The notes: generated by a model from the sequence alone, not told the origin. Counted from the stretch's first letter, positions 1 to 14,402 are shown. The stretch: DNA of 64,000 bases from Alphaproteobacteria bacterium (GCA_028289425.1 JANQPL010000017.1:124001-188000); one strand, 5' to 3'. Program-made: numbers and translations.

Positions 1-927
1 TCGCGCCGATACTCCAACGTTACTGTCCTGATGGGAGGGTGGTCCTCAGAAAGAGAGGTCAGTCTGGTAAGCGGCGCTGCCTGCGCCGAGGCGCTTCGCA
101 AGGCGGGATACGATGTAACGGAACTGGATGTGACCCGTGACATCGCAACTGCGCTTAAGGATTTGAGACCGCAAGTCGCGTTTAACGCCCTCCACGGTCC
201 TTGGGGTGAAGATGGTTGCGTTCAAGGTCTGTTGGAGATCTTGGAAATTCCGTACACCCATTCAGGCGTTTTGGCGTCGTCGCTGGCGATGGACAAGGAA
301 AAGGCAAAGCACGTGTTTCGCGCTGTCGGTCTTCCTTGTGCCGACAGTGTTGTCGTTCGGCGAAAGGATTCGCTCACCCAAAATACGATCGACCCACCTT
401 ACGTCATAAAGCCGATCAATGAAGGATCCAGCGTTGGAGTTTATCTGGTTCGTGCGGGTGACAATCTTCCTCCGCCAAATTTTGATTCCACCGACGAATC
501 GGAAGATGACTTGGTGATGGTGGAAGAGTTCATTCCCGGGCGGGAACTCACTGTTGCTGTGATTGGTGACCGAGCTCTGACGGTCACAGAAATACATCAG
601 GATGCGTCCTTCTACGATTATCATTCGAAGTATGCGCCGGGTGGGTCGCAACATACATTGCCAGCAGCATTGCCGGACAAAGTCGTCCAAGACGCCCTCC
701 AGATAAGTCTGGATGCCCACAATGCACTGGGCTGCCGAGGCGTCACGCGATCCGATTTCCGCTATGACGATACAGGTGGCGCAGCCGGGCGGCTTATACT
801 TCTTGAATTGAATACGCAACCGGGAATGACGCCGACCTCACTTGTGCCCGAACAAGCAGCGCATGCTGGAATGACTTTTCCTGAATTAGTTCAATGGATA
901 ACAGAGGACGCTTCATGTTCTCGGTAA
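1..927 (+). CDS. ddl: D-alanine--D-alanine ligase, 5'-truncated by the window edge
   Basis: Makes the D-Ala-D-Ala dipeptide for peptidoglycan precursors in the cytoplasm, using ATP. The reading frame is open from base 1; the residues before the ATG at 31 ([10 protein letters not shown] then [12 protein letters not shown]) fit the usual Ddl N-terminus, so the true start lies upstream of the window and ATG 31 is internal. ATP-grasp features follow: [14 protein letters not shown], then [15 protein letters not shown], then the metal/substrate segment [15 protein letters not shown] near the C-terminus. The 3' end overlaps ftsQ by 13 bases, as expected for translational coupling in the division cluster. 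The family call is secure; only the start is missing. Confidence 0.96.
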   Translation, partial: SRRYSNVTVLMGGWSSEREVSLVSGAACAEALRKAGYDVTELDVTRDIATALKDLRPQVAFNALHGPWGEDGCVQGLLEILEIPYTHSGVLASSLAMDKEKAKHVFRAVGLPCADSVVVRRKDSLTQNTIDPPYVIKPINEGSSVGVYLVRAGDNLPPPNFDSTDESEDDLVMVEEFIPGRELTVAVIGDRALTVTEIHQDASFYDYHSKYAPGGSQHTLPAALPDKVVQDALQISLDAHNALGCRGVTRSDFRYDDTGGAAGRLILLELNTQPGMTPTSLVPEQAAHAGMTFPELVQWITEDASCSR

Positions 928-1829
928 GGAGAAAACCTCAGCGCAAAAAGACCAAATCGCAGCAACTCGGTGCAATTCACATTGGGCCTGCGCGAGTCCG
1001 GCGATCGAAAAGATCCGGCGCGCGTCGGTGGAAGGATTGGCGTCGGTCCGTTTACGGATATCGTCCCGCAATTGTTTTTGCATCCTGCGTCTCGATTGCC
1101 GTTGCCGTATACGGCGCATTTGCCGGAGGCTATGTGGCTCAACTTGCTACGTTCGCAGGTGAAGCCATAGACAAAAAAATTCAGGCAATGGGTGTGCGGG
1201 TTGAGAGCGTGGTTCTCACAGGTCGAAAAAACTGCGACGTCGACGAAATAAAGCGCGCAATCGCTCTTGAGCGCGCAGACTCAATGTTGAATGTTAATAC
1301 TAAAGTGATTCGCAAAAGGTTGCTGGAATTGGGCTGGGTAGAGCAAGCTACAGTGCAGCGTTTGCTGCCTAACCGCATCAAAGTCGATATTGTGGAGCGA
1401 AAACCGTTTGCAGTTTGGCAACTAAACGGGTCGTTCTCGCTTGTCGACGTAACTGGGGCGGTAATAGAAGGGGGCAATACCGCCCAGTTCAGTCACTTGC
1501 CATTGATTGTGGGCGAAGGGGCAAATCTGCATGCGGAACGTCTGCACAATGCGTTGTCTCCGTACCCTGAAATACAAAGTAGGGTTAGGGCCGCGGTAAG
1601 GATCGGAAATCGACGCTGGAATCTAAGGTTAGCGTCGGGAATTGATGTAAAGCTTCCGGAAGGTTCACTTGAGGAGTCGTTGCGAGAACTTTCGATTCTC
1701 GAATCCGAGACAAGGTTACTCGTTCGCAACATTCGGGCCTTGGACCTTAGATTTCCCGATCGTCTGATCATTCAGACAAAGGATGGCACGATCACCGACA
1801 CAAAACAGCGTTCCGGTAAGGAGACCTAA
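915..1829 (+). CDS. ftsQ: Cell division protein FtsQ
   Basis: Bitopic inner-membrane divisome protein that links the cytoplasmic FtsA/FtsZ ring to septal wall synthesis. About 304 residues: a basic cytoplasmic N-terminus, one hydrophobic segment ([20 protein letters not shown] region), a POTRA domain beginning at [12 protein letters not shown] and ending near [13 protein letters not shown], then a beta domain. An in-frame ATG at 894 exists, but ATG 915 has a good ribosome-binding site (AGAGGA, 8 bases upstream) and gives the MFSVRRK start. It overlaps the end of ddl and ends directly before the ftsA ATG. Confidence 0.93.
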   Translation: MFSVRRKPQRKKTKSQQLGAIHIGPARVRRSKRSGARRWKDWRRSVYGYRPAIVFASCVSIAVAVYGAFAGGYVAQLATFAGEAIDKKIQAMGVRVESVVLTGRKNCDVDEIKRAIALERADSMLNVNTKVIRKRLLELGWVEQATVQRLLPNRIKVDIVERKPFAVWQLNGSFSLVDVTGAVIEGGNTAQFSHLPLIVGEGANLHAERLHNALSPYPEIQSRVRAAVRIGNRRWNLRLASGIDVKLPEGSLEESLRELSILESETRLLVRNIRALDLRFPDRLIIQTKDGTITDTKQRSGKET

Positions 1830-3134
1830 ATGGCGTCTTTGATCGGATCGCAAACCATTAGAGACAAGCTGATCAGTTCCGGCCGTCAAGGGGTTGTGGC
1901 GGCTCTTGATATTGGAACCTCCAAGATCTCGTGTTTCATTGCCCGGCTCGAGCGGGCCGGTGACAGTGAAAACAGCGTGGTTCGCGTAGTCGGCATTGGG
2001 CATCAAGTTTCCCGCGGCGTGAAATCTGGGTCGGTGGTAGACATGGACGCGGCCGAGGAAGCGATTAGGTCCGCAGTCGACGCCGCCGAGCGGATGGCAG
2101 GTGTCACGGTCCGCCATGTAATCGTGAATCTGACAAGTGCCACCCTGGCAAGTCATACGTTTTCGGTGGACGTCTCCATCGCCGGGCACGAAGTGCGCGA
2201 ACAGGATCTGCGGCGCGTTCTGCACCATGGTCAAGCTCAGGCAATTTTGCCCGATCGACAAGTGATCCACGCGATTCCTGTGGGCTACAGCATTGATGGA
2301 AGCCGGGGTATTCGCGATCCCCGCGGCATGTACGGCGAACGGTTGGGCGTGAACATGAATGTGGTTACAGCTTCGCTGGGCCCCATGCGCAATTTGGCGA
2401 TCTGCGTTGAACGTTGCCATTTGGAAATCGCCGGGTTCGTCGTATCGCCCTACGCCAGCGGTCTTGCATGCCTCGTCGAAGACGAGATGGATCTTGGTGT
2501 TACCTGTATCGACTTGGGGGGCGGAACCACATCTGTATCCGTGTTTTTCGAAGGGAACCTTCTCTACGCCGACGTCATCCCTGTCGGGGGACAACATGTG
2601 ACGAACGATATCGCACGCGGACTTTCGACGCCCGTCGCACATGCCGAAAGGATGAAGACGCTTTACGGCAGTGCTTTGGCAAGCCAATCGGATGATCGGG
2701 AGACAATCACCGTACCTCAGGTCGGCGAAGACGACGACGGTAATGTGAGCCAAATACCAAAATCAATGCTCACTAGGATAATTCAGCCGCGCCTCGAAGA
2801 GACATTTGAGCTTGTCAACGATCGATTAAGCCAAAGTGGCGCCAGCGCGGTCGCGGGCCGGCGGGTAGTGCTAACCGGCGGTGCAAGTCAAATGAACGGT
2901 ATTGAACTACTGGCAAGCCGCATTCTTGAAAAGCGGGTGCGATTCGGCAGCCCAATTCGAATCGTTGGTTTGGCCGAAGCGACCGGTGGCCCCGCATTTT
3001 CCGCCTGTTGCGGTTTATTGGGATTTTCTGCCCGAGCGCCGGCGGAAGTCGTGGAAATGGAGCAGTCACCGGACAAAACGGTTCATTCAGGCCGCTTTGC
3101 AAGGATAGGCCGCTGGATTAGGGAAAATTTTTGA
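1830..3134 (+). CDS. ftsA: Cell division protein FtsA
   Basis: Actin-like ATPase that tethers FtsZ filaments to the membrane. 434 residues. The phosphate-1 motif (VVAALDIGTSKISC) is near residue 25, a phosphate-2 type loop (CIDLGGGTTSVSVF) is mid-protein, the adenosine motif VVLTGGASQMNG is near residue 345, and the extreme C-terminus (FARIGRWIRENF) looks like the amphipathic membrane-targeting helix. The start ATG follows the ftsQ TAA without a gap, with AAGGAG 7 bases upstream. A long open frame antisense to this gene is a shadow. Confidence 0.97.
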   Translation: MASLIGSQTIRDKLISSGRQGVVAALDIGTSKISCFIARLERAGDSENSVVRVVGIGHQVSRGVKSGSVVDMDAAEEAIRSAVDAAERMAGVTVRHVIVNLTSATLASHTFSVDVSIAGHEVREQDLRRVLHHGQAQAILPDRQVIHAIPVGYSIDGSRGIRDPRGMYGERLGVNMNVVTASLGPMRNLAICVERCHLEIAGFVVSPYASGLACLVEDEMDLGVTCIDLGGGTTSVSVFFEGNLLYADVIPVGGQHVTNDIARGLSTPVAHAERMKTLYGSALASQSDDRETITVPQVGEDDDGNVSQIPKSMLTRIIQPRLEETFELVNDRLSQSGASAVAGRRVVLTGGASQMNGIELLASRILEKRVRFGSPIRIVGLAEATGGPAFSACCGLLGFSARAPAEVVEMEQSPDKTVHSGRFARIGRWIRENF

Positions 3135-3232
3135 ATGAAACGAACAAAGAAAAATACAGCGATGCCTAGAATCACCAGGCAATATTCACGTCGAGGCGAT
3201 GTGTCACTCTTAAGAGATAACCGGAGGCAATC

Positions 3233-4927
3233 ATGAGCTTAAATTTGAGCATGCCTGAAGTGACAGAGCTCAAACCCCGCATCATCGTTTTTGGCGTTGG
3301 CGGGGCCGGGGGCAATGCGGTCGCAAATATGATTCAATCGAATTTGCAAGGCGTCGATTTCGTCGTTGCAAATACGGACGCGCAGGCGCTTTCACTTTCG
3401 CCGGCGGAACGCCGAATTCAAATGGGGACAAACGTCACGCAAGGACTGGGCGCGGGCTCCCGCCCAGAGATTGGCAGAGCCGCTGCCGAGGAATCGCTCG
3501 ACGAAATCATCGAAAACCTTTCTGGAAGTCACATGGCGTTTGTGACGGCCGGTATGGGCGGGGGCACCGGAACTGGCGCCGCACCTGTTATCGCTAGGGC
3601 CGCCCGCGATCAAGGGATTTTGACGGTTGGCGTTGTGACAAAGCCCTTTCAGTTTGAGGGCGACCGGCGTCTGCGCGTCGCTGAGGCGGGTATCGATGAG
3701 CTGCAGCAATATGTCGATACGCTGATCATCATACCGAACCAAAATCTCTTCCGAATTGCCAATGAGCGGACAACATTTGCCGAAGCATTTGCGATGGCAG
3801 ATGAAGTTCTGCATTCCGGCGTTCGGGGTATTACAGATCTTATGGTGATGCCGGGCCTGATCAATCTTGACTTTGCGGATGTGCGCACGGTCATGAACGA
3901 AATGGGCAAAGCTATGATGGGGACTGGCGAAGCCGAAGGCGAAAAACGGGCGATTGAAGCCGCTGAAGCCGCCATCTCGAATCCCTTGTTGGACGAGATT
4001 TCAATGAAGGGTGCGCGTGGTGTCATCATCAATGTGACCGGTGGCATGGACATGACTTTGTTCGAAGTGGACGAGGCCGCCAATCGCATTCGGTCGGAAG
4101 TGGACCCGGACGCGAACATCATGGTCGGGGCCACGTTCAACGAAGCACTCGATGGGTGCATGCGCATCTCCGTCGTGGCGACCGGCATTGACGTCCAGGC
4201 GAATGCGGCCCAGGGCACTGTGACCGCCCTGCCAGTGTCCGGTCAGCGGGAGTCTGACGAACTGCCAATTGTTTCTTCGTCTGGATTTAGTTCGACGCCT
4301 GCAAATCCGATCAGTGCGAGCATTGAGAATCTTGAAGCCCGGATGAATGCGACAAGGGCGTCGGAACCAACCGTTTCAGTTTCCAATTCGGGACTTGATG
4401 TCGAGGTGGAAGACAATGCGGCCGTTCAAGCCGCAGAAAGCAGTATTGCTGCTGCCAAGGCTGCATCATTTGAGAACAACACTCACCAAGATCAGTTCGA
4501 TTCTGGTTTGACAGCAAACGAATTTGCGATGGGGGCCGGGACCATTGAGCACGGTGCTCCTGAGCCTTTGTCGATGGAGACACTGGCGCCTCAAATTGCT
4601 GCAGACGAGCTGACAGTACCTCAAGAGACCCAGTCGAAAGCGTCGGCTGACATGTCTCTTCTTGAGCGTGTTAAGCGTCATGGTGCTTCCGGTCTCCTAC
4701 AGCGGGTCACGGGGGGACTTGGTGCAAAGGAAAACGCGCCTGTCCAGGTCAGTCGTGCGCCTGCGCCTGAGCGGAAAGAACCAGTGGCTTCGCGTCCATC
4801 GCCAACCGCGCCGGGGACAGCGGAACAAACCCCTTCCGCGGCCAATCCTGATGACGGTTTGTTGCCCTCTCTGGGCGAAGACGAACAACTGGAGATCCCC
4901 GCCTTTTTGCGGCGGCAAGCAAACTAG
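3233..4927 (+). CDS. ftsZ: Cell division protein FtsZ
   Basis: Tubulin-like GTPase that forms the cytokinetic ring. 564 residues. The N-terminal GTPase domain carries [10 protein letters not shown] (about residue 21) and the tubulin signature [10 protein letters not shown] (about 109-118); the T7 loop region [11 protein letters not shown] follows. A long, low-complexity C-terminal linker of roughly 230 residues rich in A, S, E and P separates it from the conserved tail peptide ([12 protein letters not shown]) that binds FtsA and other partners. The long linker is normal for alphaproteobacteria. ftsA lies 98 bases upstream; the ribosome-binding site is CCGGAGG. Confidence 0.98.
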   Translation: MSLNLSMPEVTELKPRIIVFGVGGAGGNAVANMIQSNLQGVDFVVANTDAQALSLSPAERRIQMGTNVTQGLGAGSRPEIGRAAAEESLDEIIENLSGSHMAFVTAGMGGGTGTGAAPVIARAARDQGILTVGVVTKPFQFEGDRRLRVAEAGIDELQQYVDTLIIIPNQNLFRIANERTTFAEAFAMADEVLHSGVRGITDLMVMPGLINLDFADVRTVMNEMGKAMMGTGEAEGEKRAIEAAEAAISNPLLDEISMKGARGVIINVTGGMDMTLFEVDEAANRIRSEVDPDANIMVGATFNEALDGCMRISVVATGIDVQANAAQGTVTALPVSGQRESDELPIVSSSGFSSTPANPISASIENLEARMNATRASEPTVSVSNSGLDVEVEDNAAVQAAESSIAAAKAASFENNTHQDQFDSGLTANEFAMGAGTIEHGAPEPLSMETLAPQIAADELTVPQETQSKASADMSLLERVKRHGASGLLQRVTGGLGAKENAPVQVSRAPAPERKEPVASRPSPTAPGTAEQTPSAANPDDGLLPSLGEDEQLEIPAFLRRQAN

Positions 4928-5259
4928 TCAGTCAACAAAAAGCAGATTGGCACCAAAGGCTTATCAGCCTTTGGTGCCATGGATTCGCGGAAAAGACGGT
5001 TAGGGTAATATTGCGTAATAAAGATTTATTTGGTTCCTGATAAGTGGGTTGGTAACCCTCAGAACAGGGTCAAAGCGGCGCGACGGTAATTCTTCCTATC
5101 TCCAAGCCAAGCGTCGCCCGGAGTAAAGGTGGACGGTCGCAACAGCGGCTTTGCTGCGCAACTTTATGAAGGGGAGACGATTGGGTAGAGAGTTTGGGGA
5201 TCCCATCCGTGTCTGTTTTCAACCTAAGAACCCCACCCATCCCGCTAGAGGGGAATAGA
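4928..5259. other. ftsZ-lpxC intergenic region
   Basis: About 330 bases without a supported gene. It begins with a strong hairpin (listed separately at 4949). The remainder presumably holds the lpxC promoter, but no convincing -35/-10 pair was identified. A small GGGTT-GGT-AACCC palindrome at 5046-5058 is too short to interpret. Confidence 0.5.
4949..4978 (+). terminator. Hairpin after ftsZ
   Basis: Perfect 12-bp stem GGCACCAAAGGC / GCCTTTGGTGCC with a 6-base loop, starting 21 bases after the ftsZ stop codon. There is no T-run after it, so it is either a factor-dependent terminator or a stabilising 3' stem rather than a classical intrinsic terminator. Confidence 0.55.
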
Positions 5260-6204
5260 ATGACTGCCGTTCCACAAACGACGCTTCGGGGGGAAGTGGA
5301 AATTGCGGGCACTGCGCTGCATTCGGGCAAGTTTGTGCAGCTGCATATCAAACCGGCTCCACCGGACCATGGGATCGTATTTTATCGAACGGACCTGTCT
5401 GATGGTTTCGAAGCCTCGGATCGGGTCAAAGTGCCAGCCGACTTCAAGCTTGTGCACGACACCACGCTCGGGACAAGCTTGCGAAACTCTCATGGAGTGG
5501 AGGTATGTACCGTTGAACACCTCATGGCCGCGTTTGCTGGCTGCTCTGTCGATAACGCCATCGTCTTGATCGACGGTCCAGAGGTGCCGATACTAGACGG
5601 CAGCTCAAAACAGTTTGTGCGACATTTGGATAGTGCCGGGATTTGCGCCCAAGACGTTAGTCGCCGGTACATTCGCGTTATTGAGAGTATTTCTGTTGCG
5701 TCAGAGAATAAGTCTTTGGAACTGCTGCCTTTTGATGGTTTTGAGGTGGCGATGTCAATCGATTTTGACGCGGCAGCGGTCGGGCGGCAGCACCATGAAA
5801 TTACGCTCGTGAATGGCGCATTCCGCGACGAAATATCTAGCGCCAGAACTTTTGGCTTTAGCCACGAGGTCCAAAAGCTACGGTCGCTTGGCCTGGCGTT
5901 GGGCGGGTCATTAGATAATTCTATCGTTGTTGAGGGCGACCGAATTCTGAATGATGGTGGCCTGCGCTACAATGACGAGTTCGTTAGGCACAAAATTCTC
6001 GACGTCATTGGTGATTTATATCTGGCCGGGGCGCCCATTCTGGCGCGCGTCGTCGGTGTTCGCTCAGGTCACACTCTTAATAGCTGCTTACTGAGGGCGC
6101 TTTTCGAGTCACCAGAGAAGTGGGTTTATGAAACTCGTCAACAATCGATCATCGAGCGAGAGAGCCACGTGGCAGGCACGGCGAAAGAAGTTGCTGTCGC
6201 CTGA
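5260..6204 (+). CDS. lpxC: UDP-3-O-acyl-N-acetylglucosamine deacetylase LpxC
   Basis: Zinc enzyme for the committed step of lipid A synthesis. About 314 residues. The N-terminus TTLRGEVEIAGTALHSG is the usual LpxC opening. Zinc ligands are visible in the CTVEHLMAAF histidine and in the RHKILDVIGDLYL segment; the general-base histidine lies in SGHTLNS. An in-frame ATG at 5194 would add 22 residues unlike the family, and GAGGGG sits 6 bases before ATG 5260, so 5260 is preferred. Follows ftsZ as in many alphaproteobacteria. Confidence 0.96.
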   Translation: MTAVPQTTLRGEVEIAGTALHSGKFVQLHIKPAPPDHGIVFYRTDLSDGFEASDRVKVPADFKLVHDTTLGTSLRNSHGVEVCTVEHLMAAFAGCSVDNAIVLIDGPEVPILDGSSKQFVRHLDSAGICAQDVSRRYIRVIESISVASENKSLELLPFDGFEVAMSIDFDAAAVGRQHHEITLVNGAFRDEISSARTFGFSHEVQKLRSLGLALGGSLDNSIVVEGDRILNDGGLRYNDEFVRHKILDVIGDLYLAGAPILARVVGVRSGHTLNSCLLRALFESPEKWVYETRQQSIIERESHVAGTAKEVAVA

Positions 6205-6238
6205 GACCTTAGTCCCACATCTGCGCTAGGAATGAGGG

Positions 6239-6694
6239 TTAGACACTTTCAGCCGGAAGCTGGTCGGTGTCTTCACTATTGGCGGTCTGCTCAGACTTTA
6301 TGGTTTGATCAGCCGATAAAGACTTGACCAGGCTCGCTACCGCCGTTCTCACCGACGGGTCTCTTATCTCGGAGAAGTTCCGGACGAGTTCAATTGTCGT
6401 GCGACTTCTACCTCCATGAGGTAGCACGCGGCCCGACGTTTGTGGCTCGACCCCTTCAAAGAAGTAGGCCACACCCACGTCCAGATGTCGGGCGATTTCG
6501 AACAATCTGCCAGCACTGACCCGATTGGCGCCCGTTTCGTATTTCTGGACCTGCTGATAGGAGATATTGAGGGCGCCGGCGAGCTGCTCCTGCGTAAGGC
6601 CAAGTACCGTGCGGCGCCTACGGATCTGTTCTCCAACGTGTTCATCGACGCGCTTAGCCAGTCGAGCATTGCTGTCGGTTGTCGAAATATCCAC
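6239..6694 (-). CDS. XRE-family helix-turn-helix transcriptional regulator
   Basis: 151-residue DNA-binding protein convergent with lpxC. A Cro/C1-type helix-turn-helix occupies about residues 18-75: VGEQIRRRRTVLGLTQEQLA, then ISYQQVQKYETGANRVSAGRL, then IARHLDVGVAYFFEG. This is the layout of the PraR/SinR-like regulators widespread in alphaproteobacteria. The C-terminal half has no recognised domain and no S24 peptidase signature, so it is not a self-cleaving repressor. The start codon is GTG, with AAGGGA upstream. Targets are unknown. Confidence 0.85.
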   Translation of the reverse strand: MDISTTDSNARLAKRVDEHVGEQIRRRRTVLGLTQEQLAGALNISYQQVQKYETGANRVSAGRLFEIARHLDVGVAYFFEGVEPQTSGRVLPHGGRSRTTIELVRNFSEIRDPSVRTAVASLVKSLSADQTIKSEQTANSEDTDQLPAESV

Positions 6695-6944
6695 TTACGG
6701 TCCCTTTTTCTAAAGAAATACCTTGAGAAATTAGGTAGGCGCCCTTCCAAACTCGGCGGTCTCCGATTGAAATGATCCGAACAGCAGAAAAGGCAAGTGC
6801 AAACAACAACTTTTTTTGGCGGCTCGCGGCACCAGCGATGAATCAAATATGAGCTCAAGCAATGGCCTTGGATTGAAAGCGGGGTTTCTATAAGAATGAC
6901 GGGGTGGGAGTGCGTCTCAGTCGTTTGAAGGGTATTGGATCAAT

Positions 6945-7826
6945 ATGTGTGACGTGAGTAGTGATAGGACCTCCATTGACCGGTCGAATTGGTCTGCGGT
7001 CGGTCGGCAAACTAAGAGATTTGGTGTCGTCATTGTCGCTGCCGCTTTCCTGGCAGCTTGCGGAGGTGATCGCCGGTCCGAACCCAAACAAGCCGAGTAT
7101 GTAGAACGCTCTGTCGAGGAACTCTACAACGATGCCTATGAGACGATGCAAAAGGAGATCTATAATCTCGCGGCGCTCAAGTTTGATGAGGTCGAACGCC
7201 AGCACCCTTATTCTCAATGGGCTAGGCGGGCCATGCTTATGTCAGCCTATTCCTACTACAAAAGCAATAAATATGAAGACGCGATAATCGCAACCGAGAG
7301 GTTCATAACGCTTCATCCAGGCAACGAACATGTGGCGTATGCCTATTACCTGAAAGCGATCTCATTCTATGAGCGAATCGTAGATGTACAGCGTGATCAG
7401 AAGGTCACACAACAATCACTGAATGCGCTTCGAGAAGTGGTTCGGCGATTTCCAACATCCGAATATGCGCGAGACGCGAGATTAAAGATCGATATGGCAG
7501 AGGACCATTTGGCGGGTAAAGAGCTTTCCATTGGTCGATACTATCTTCGAAAAGGGCAATATATTTCGGCGATCAATCGTTTTCGGACTGTTGTAGAGAA
7601 ATACCAAAGGACAAGCCACGTGCCCGAAGCTCTTCATCGTCTCACTGAAGCCTATATGGCAATCGGTATTGACCGAGAAGCGCAAACAGCAGCCGCAGTT
7701 TTGGGGTACAATTATCCGAATGAAGAATGGTACGAAGATTCGTACGAACTGCTCGAGGGTGACGATCTTGAGCCAGCGATTAACGAACGGTCTTGGATTG
7801 CGAAAGCTTGGAATAACGTCTTCTAG
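6945..7826 (+). CDS. bamD: Outer membrane assembly lipoprotein BamD
   Basis: Lipoprotein component of the BAM complex that inserts beta-barrel proteins in the outer membrane. 293 residues. A lipoprotein signal ends at the lipobox LAAC (Cys39 when the ATG at 6945 is used). TPR-type helices follow, starting at EELYNDAYETMQKEIYNLAA and including YEDAIIATERFITLHPGNEH. The family is also named ComL/YfiO. The 38-residue N-region before the Cys is somewhat long, so a later start such as GTG 6954 cannot be excluded. It lies between lpxC and recN, its usual alphaproteobacterial location. Confidence 0.95.
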   Translation: MCDVSSDRTSIDRSNWSAVGRQTKRFGVVIVAAAFLAACGGDRRSEPKQAEYVERSVEELYNDAYETMQKEIYNLAALKFDEVERQHPYSQWARRAMLMSAYSYYKSNKYEDAIIATERFITLHPGNEHVAYAYYLKAISFYERIVDVQRDQKVTQQSLNALREVVRRFPTSEYARDARLKIDMAEDHLAGKELSIGRYYLRKGQYISAINRFRTVVEKYQRTSHVPEALHRLTEAYMAIGIDREAQTAAAVLGYNYPNEEWYEDSYELLEGDDLEPAINERSWIAKAWNNVF

Positions 7827-7835
7827 AGGCCTGGC

Positions 7836-11628
<3,793 letters not shown>

Positions 11629-11638
11629 TCCATATTCT

Positions 11639-13465
11639 CTACTGCTGGGGAAATGGTTGTGTGGCCCATTCAAGCCAAGTTTGAGTGTCCGGATTAAGCA
11701 GGGGAGACAACATATCTCTGACCCTGGCGTGGTAACTGTTCAGCCAGTCAATTTCTTCATTCGTCAATAGCCGAACGTCGATCAGTGTGCGGTCGATGGG
11801 TGCCAGCGTAATCGTTTCAAATGCCATCATTGGTCGTTCCCCACCTTCGATGGGTTCGGGCGGTAACGTGATCACAAGATTTTCGATCCGGATGCCGTAT
11901 TCGTCGGTTTTGTAGTATCCCGGCTCGTTGGAAATGATCATGCCGGGCTTCAACGGCACGTTGAAGGATCTTTTTGAAATGCTCTGAGGCCCTTCGTGTA
12001 CGCCCAAATAGCTGCCAACACCATGCCCCGTGCCATGGTCGAAGTTAAGGCCCGCTTTCCAAAGGGCAAGTCTTGCCAATACGTCCAGCTCGGCGCCCGT
12101 CGTCCCTTCTGGAAATCGAGCTGAAGCCAAACTGATGTGACCCTTCAGAACACGAGTGAAACGATCTCTGTGTTCCGCTGTGGGTGTGCCGATCGCGACG
12201 GTTCGAGTGACATCGGTCGTTCCATCCAAATACTGCCCACCGGAATCGACCAAAAACAAGTTGCCCGGCTCCAACTTGCGGTTCGTTCCTTCCGTGACCC
12301 GATAGTGGACGATGGCACCATTCGGTCCCGCGCCGGAAATTGTCTCGAAGCTGATATCGCGCAGTTCGCCGTTTTCCGAACGAAAGTCTTCCAATTTGCG
12401 AACCGCAGAAATTTCATCGATGTCGCCGTTGGCGGACTCTTGCGAAAGCCAATGCAAAAACTTGGTGAGTGCGGCACCATCTCGATGGTGGGCTTTCCGT
12501 GTGCCGTCGAGCTCTGTCGAGTTCTTTATGGCTCTAGGAAGGAGGCATGGATCGTCGGACCTTTTGATATTGGCGCCCGACCGTTCCAACGAACTAGTGA
12601 CCGCATAGGGCGTCGTACTCGGATCAATAAGTACGGTCTGCCCGGCCGCACCGATCTTTGAGAGAGACTCTGTAAACGCTTGTGGAGGATGCACTGACAC
12701 AGCGTTCCCCAAATGCGTGAGCAGCTGGTTTGTCACCTTTTTCTCGTCAACAAACAAGGAAAAGTGGCCGTCATCATGTAGCAAACCCCGGCAAAGGGGC
12801 AGGGGTGTGTGTGCCACGTCGGCTCCTCGCACATTCAGAAGCCAAGCGATTGACGCGGGGGCAGTCAAAACGGCGGCAACCGCGTGTTGTTCCTTTATGA
12901 GTGCAGCGATTTCTTTTCGTTTGTCTACAGACGATTTGCCGGCGTAGTCTATCGTATGTGGTACGAGTTGCTCAAGTGGTTCGGGTGGCCGATCAGCCCA
13001 GATGCCGTCAACAAGGTTTTCCTCAACCTCAATGAACTCGACCCCCAAGTCTTTGGTTTCTTTGCGAAGACGTTGTATCGACGCTTCAGTGTGCAACATA
13101 GGATCGAAACCGATCTTGGAGTCCTTTGGTGCGTTATCACAAATCCATTTTCCGACGGATACATCCATGATGGGCACGATCTCGAACAGTTCCGTGTCGA
13201 CTTGATTTCGAGCCGCGATCGTGTACCTGCCGTCGACAAACACTGCGGCCTTGTCGTTTAGGACAACCGCAATGCCAGCGGATCCGGTAAATCCAGTTAA
13301 CCAAGCAAGGCGCTCAAAACATGGAGGTGTGTACTCGTTCTGGTATTCATCATCATGCGGAATAATAAGCCCGTGCAATCCGCCTGTGGTCAGGGACTGG
13401 CGCAACGCGCCGACGCGGGTCGGACTTGATTTTGAATCGCTATGGTCGTCGAATGTCTGAAACAT
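11639..13465 (-). CDS. Xaa-Pro aminopeptidase, M24B family (three-domain form)
   Basis: Metallopeptidase that removes an N-terminal residue preceding proline. 608 residues, the length of the long eukaryote-like aminopeptidase P with two creatinase-type N-terminal domains before the C-terminal pita-bread catalytic domain. Dinuclear metal ligands are visible in FLVDSGGQYLDGTTDVTRT (the two Asp), FDHGTGHGVGSYLGVHEGP (His), SNEPGYY (Glu) and GIRIENLV (Glu). Convergent with ligA with only 10 bases between them. The family call is secure; the physiological substrate is not known. Confidence 0.93.
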   Translation of the reverse strand: MFQTFDDHSDSKSSPTRVGALRQSLTTGGLHGLIIPHDDEYQNEYTPPCFERLAWLTGFTGSAGIAVVLNDKAAVFVDGRYTIAARNQVDTELFEIVPIMDVSVGKWICDNAPKDSKIGFDPMLHTEASIQRLRKETKDLGVEFIEVEENLVDGIWADRPPEPLEQLVPHTIDYAGKSSVDKRKEIAALIKEQHAVAAVLTAPASIAWLLNVRGADVAHTPLPLCRGLLHDDGHFSLFVDEKKVTNQLLTHLGNAVSVHPPQAFTESLSKIGAAGQTVLIDPSTTPYAVTSSLERSGANIKRSDDPCLLPRAIKNSTELDGTRKAHHRDGAALTKFLHWLSQESANGDIDEISAVRKLEDFRSENGELRDISFETISGAGPNGAIVHYRVTEGTNRKLEPGNLFLVDSGGQYLDGTTDVTRTVAIGTPTAEHRDRFTRVLKGHISLASARFPEGTTGAELDVLARLALWKAGLNFDHGTGHGVGSYLGVHEGPQSISKRSFNVPLKPGMIISNEPGYYKTDEYGIRIENLVITLPPEPIEGGERPMMAFETITLAPIDRTLIDVRLLTNEEIDWLNSYHARVRDMLSPLLNPDTQTWLEWATQPFPQQ

Positions 13466-13514
13466 TGTAACAATATGGGATCTGGCTGTTCATCACACAA
13501 GATGAGCCTTGCGT

Positions 13515-14402
13515 TCAATTGGGTAGCCTAGAGAGCAAAAGGCTGGACCAATCGCCAATTTGATACCGCGCTACCAATCGAAAGCCGACTATTCTGTAGG
13601 CACTTAACACAGACGCTTCTTGCTCCACAAGCATGCCGGACAAAATGATAAAACCGGCCGGCGCGGCCACTCCTCGAAGATCAATCGCGAGGCGTTTGAG
13701 AGGTTTGGCGAGGATATTTGCAAAGATCAGGTCATACGGTGCCGCCGCGGCTACGGCAGAGTGGCGTGTGCCATCGGCGACCGCAAAACGGATGTGAGGG
13801 GCTGCCGTGTTTTGGTCCGCATTTGAGCGTGCGACCGATACCGCAATTGGATCGATGTCCGTTGCCACGCAACTCCGCCGAACCGATTTCGCAAATGCGA
13901 TCGCCAAGACCCCCGAACCGCATCCGACGTCAAGTGCGTTTTTGGGAGCGCACTTCTTCAGCACATCGGACAGGTGCAGTAGGCATCCTTGAGTCGTCTC
14001 ATGATGACCCGTTCCGAACGCCAACCCTGCGTCAATTTCCACGCCAATGGATCCGTTTGCGCCGATTGGTTTCTGATGCGATCCATATACGGTAAAAGCC
14101 CCCGCACGTACTGGCGTCAGCGAATTCAGGGAATGTGAAACCCAATCGCGATCTGGTACGGTCACCACATCCACACTATCCATCGGGATTCCCAAGATGT
14201 CGGCGACCATCCTACTAACGCCGTCGGTGTCAGCAGTATCTTCGGCGGCATTCACGATGGCTTCGATTCGCCAATTGTCGACGCTCTCCTCTACATAGGA
14301 GAAGCTCGAGAAGGCGTCGGGTTCTGCGGTTTCAATTATCTCTACGGCCTGTTCCGCGTCCGCGCGTGATGAGCGGTAAAACAGGATTTGGTGAAGACGC
14401 AT
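13515..14402 (-). CDS. prmA: Ribosomal protein L11 methyltransferase
   Basis: SAM-dependent trimethylation of ribosomal protein L11. 295 residues. The SAM-binding motif ALDVGCGSGVLAIA is preceded by GLAFGTGHHETTQGCL, which is diagnostic for PrmA; an NILAKPL segment (motif IV-like) follows. The ATG overlaps the helicase stop codon (TAATG), so it is translationally coupled to the upstream helicase gene. Confidence 0.93.
   Translation of the reverse strand: MRLHQILFYRSSRADAEQAVEIIETAEPDAFSSFSYVEESVDNWRIEAIVNAAEDTADTDGVSRMVADILGIPMDSVDVVTVPDRDWVSHSLNSLTPVRAGAFTVYGSHQKPIGANGSIGVEIDAGLAFGTGHHETTQGCLLHLSDVLKKCAPKNALDVGCGSGVLAIAFAKSVRRSCVATDIDPIAVSVARSNADQNTAAPHIRFAVADGTRHSAVAAAAPYDLIFANILAKPLKRLAIDLRGVAAPAGFIILSGMLVEQEASVLSAYRIVGFRLVARYQIGDWSSLLLSRLPN

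Noticed and set aside
1716-2753. 345-residue open frame antisense to ftsA
   Set aside because: Fully opposite a certain gene, with cysteine- and histidine-rich composition, no ribosome-binding site and no family. It is a shadow of ftsA codon bias.
5046-5058. GGGTT-GGT-AACCC palindrome upstream of lpxC
   Set aside because: Five-base arms are too short, and no second copy was seen nearby.
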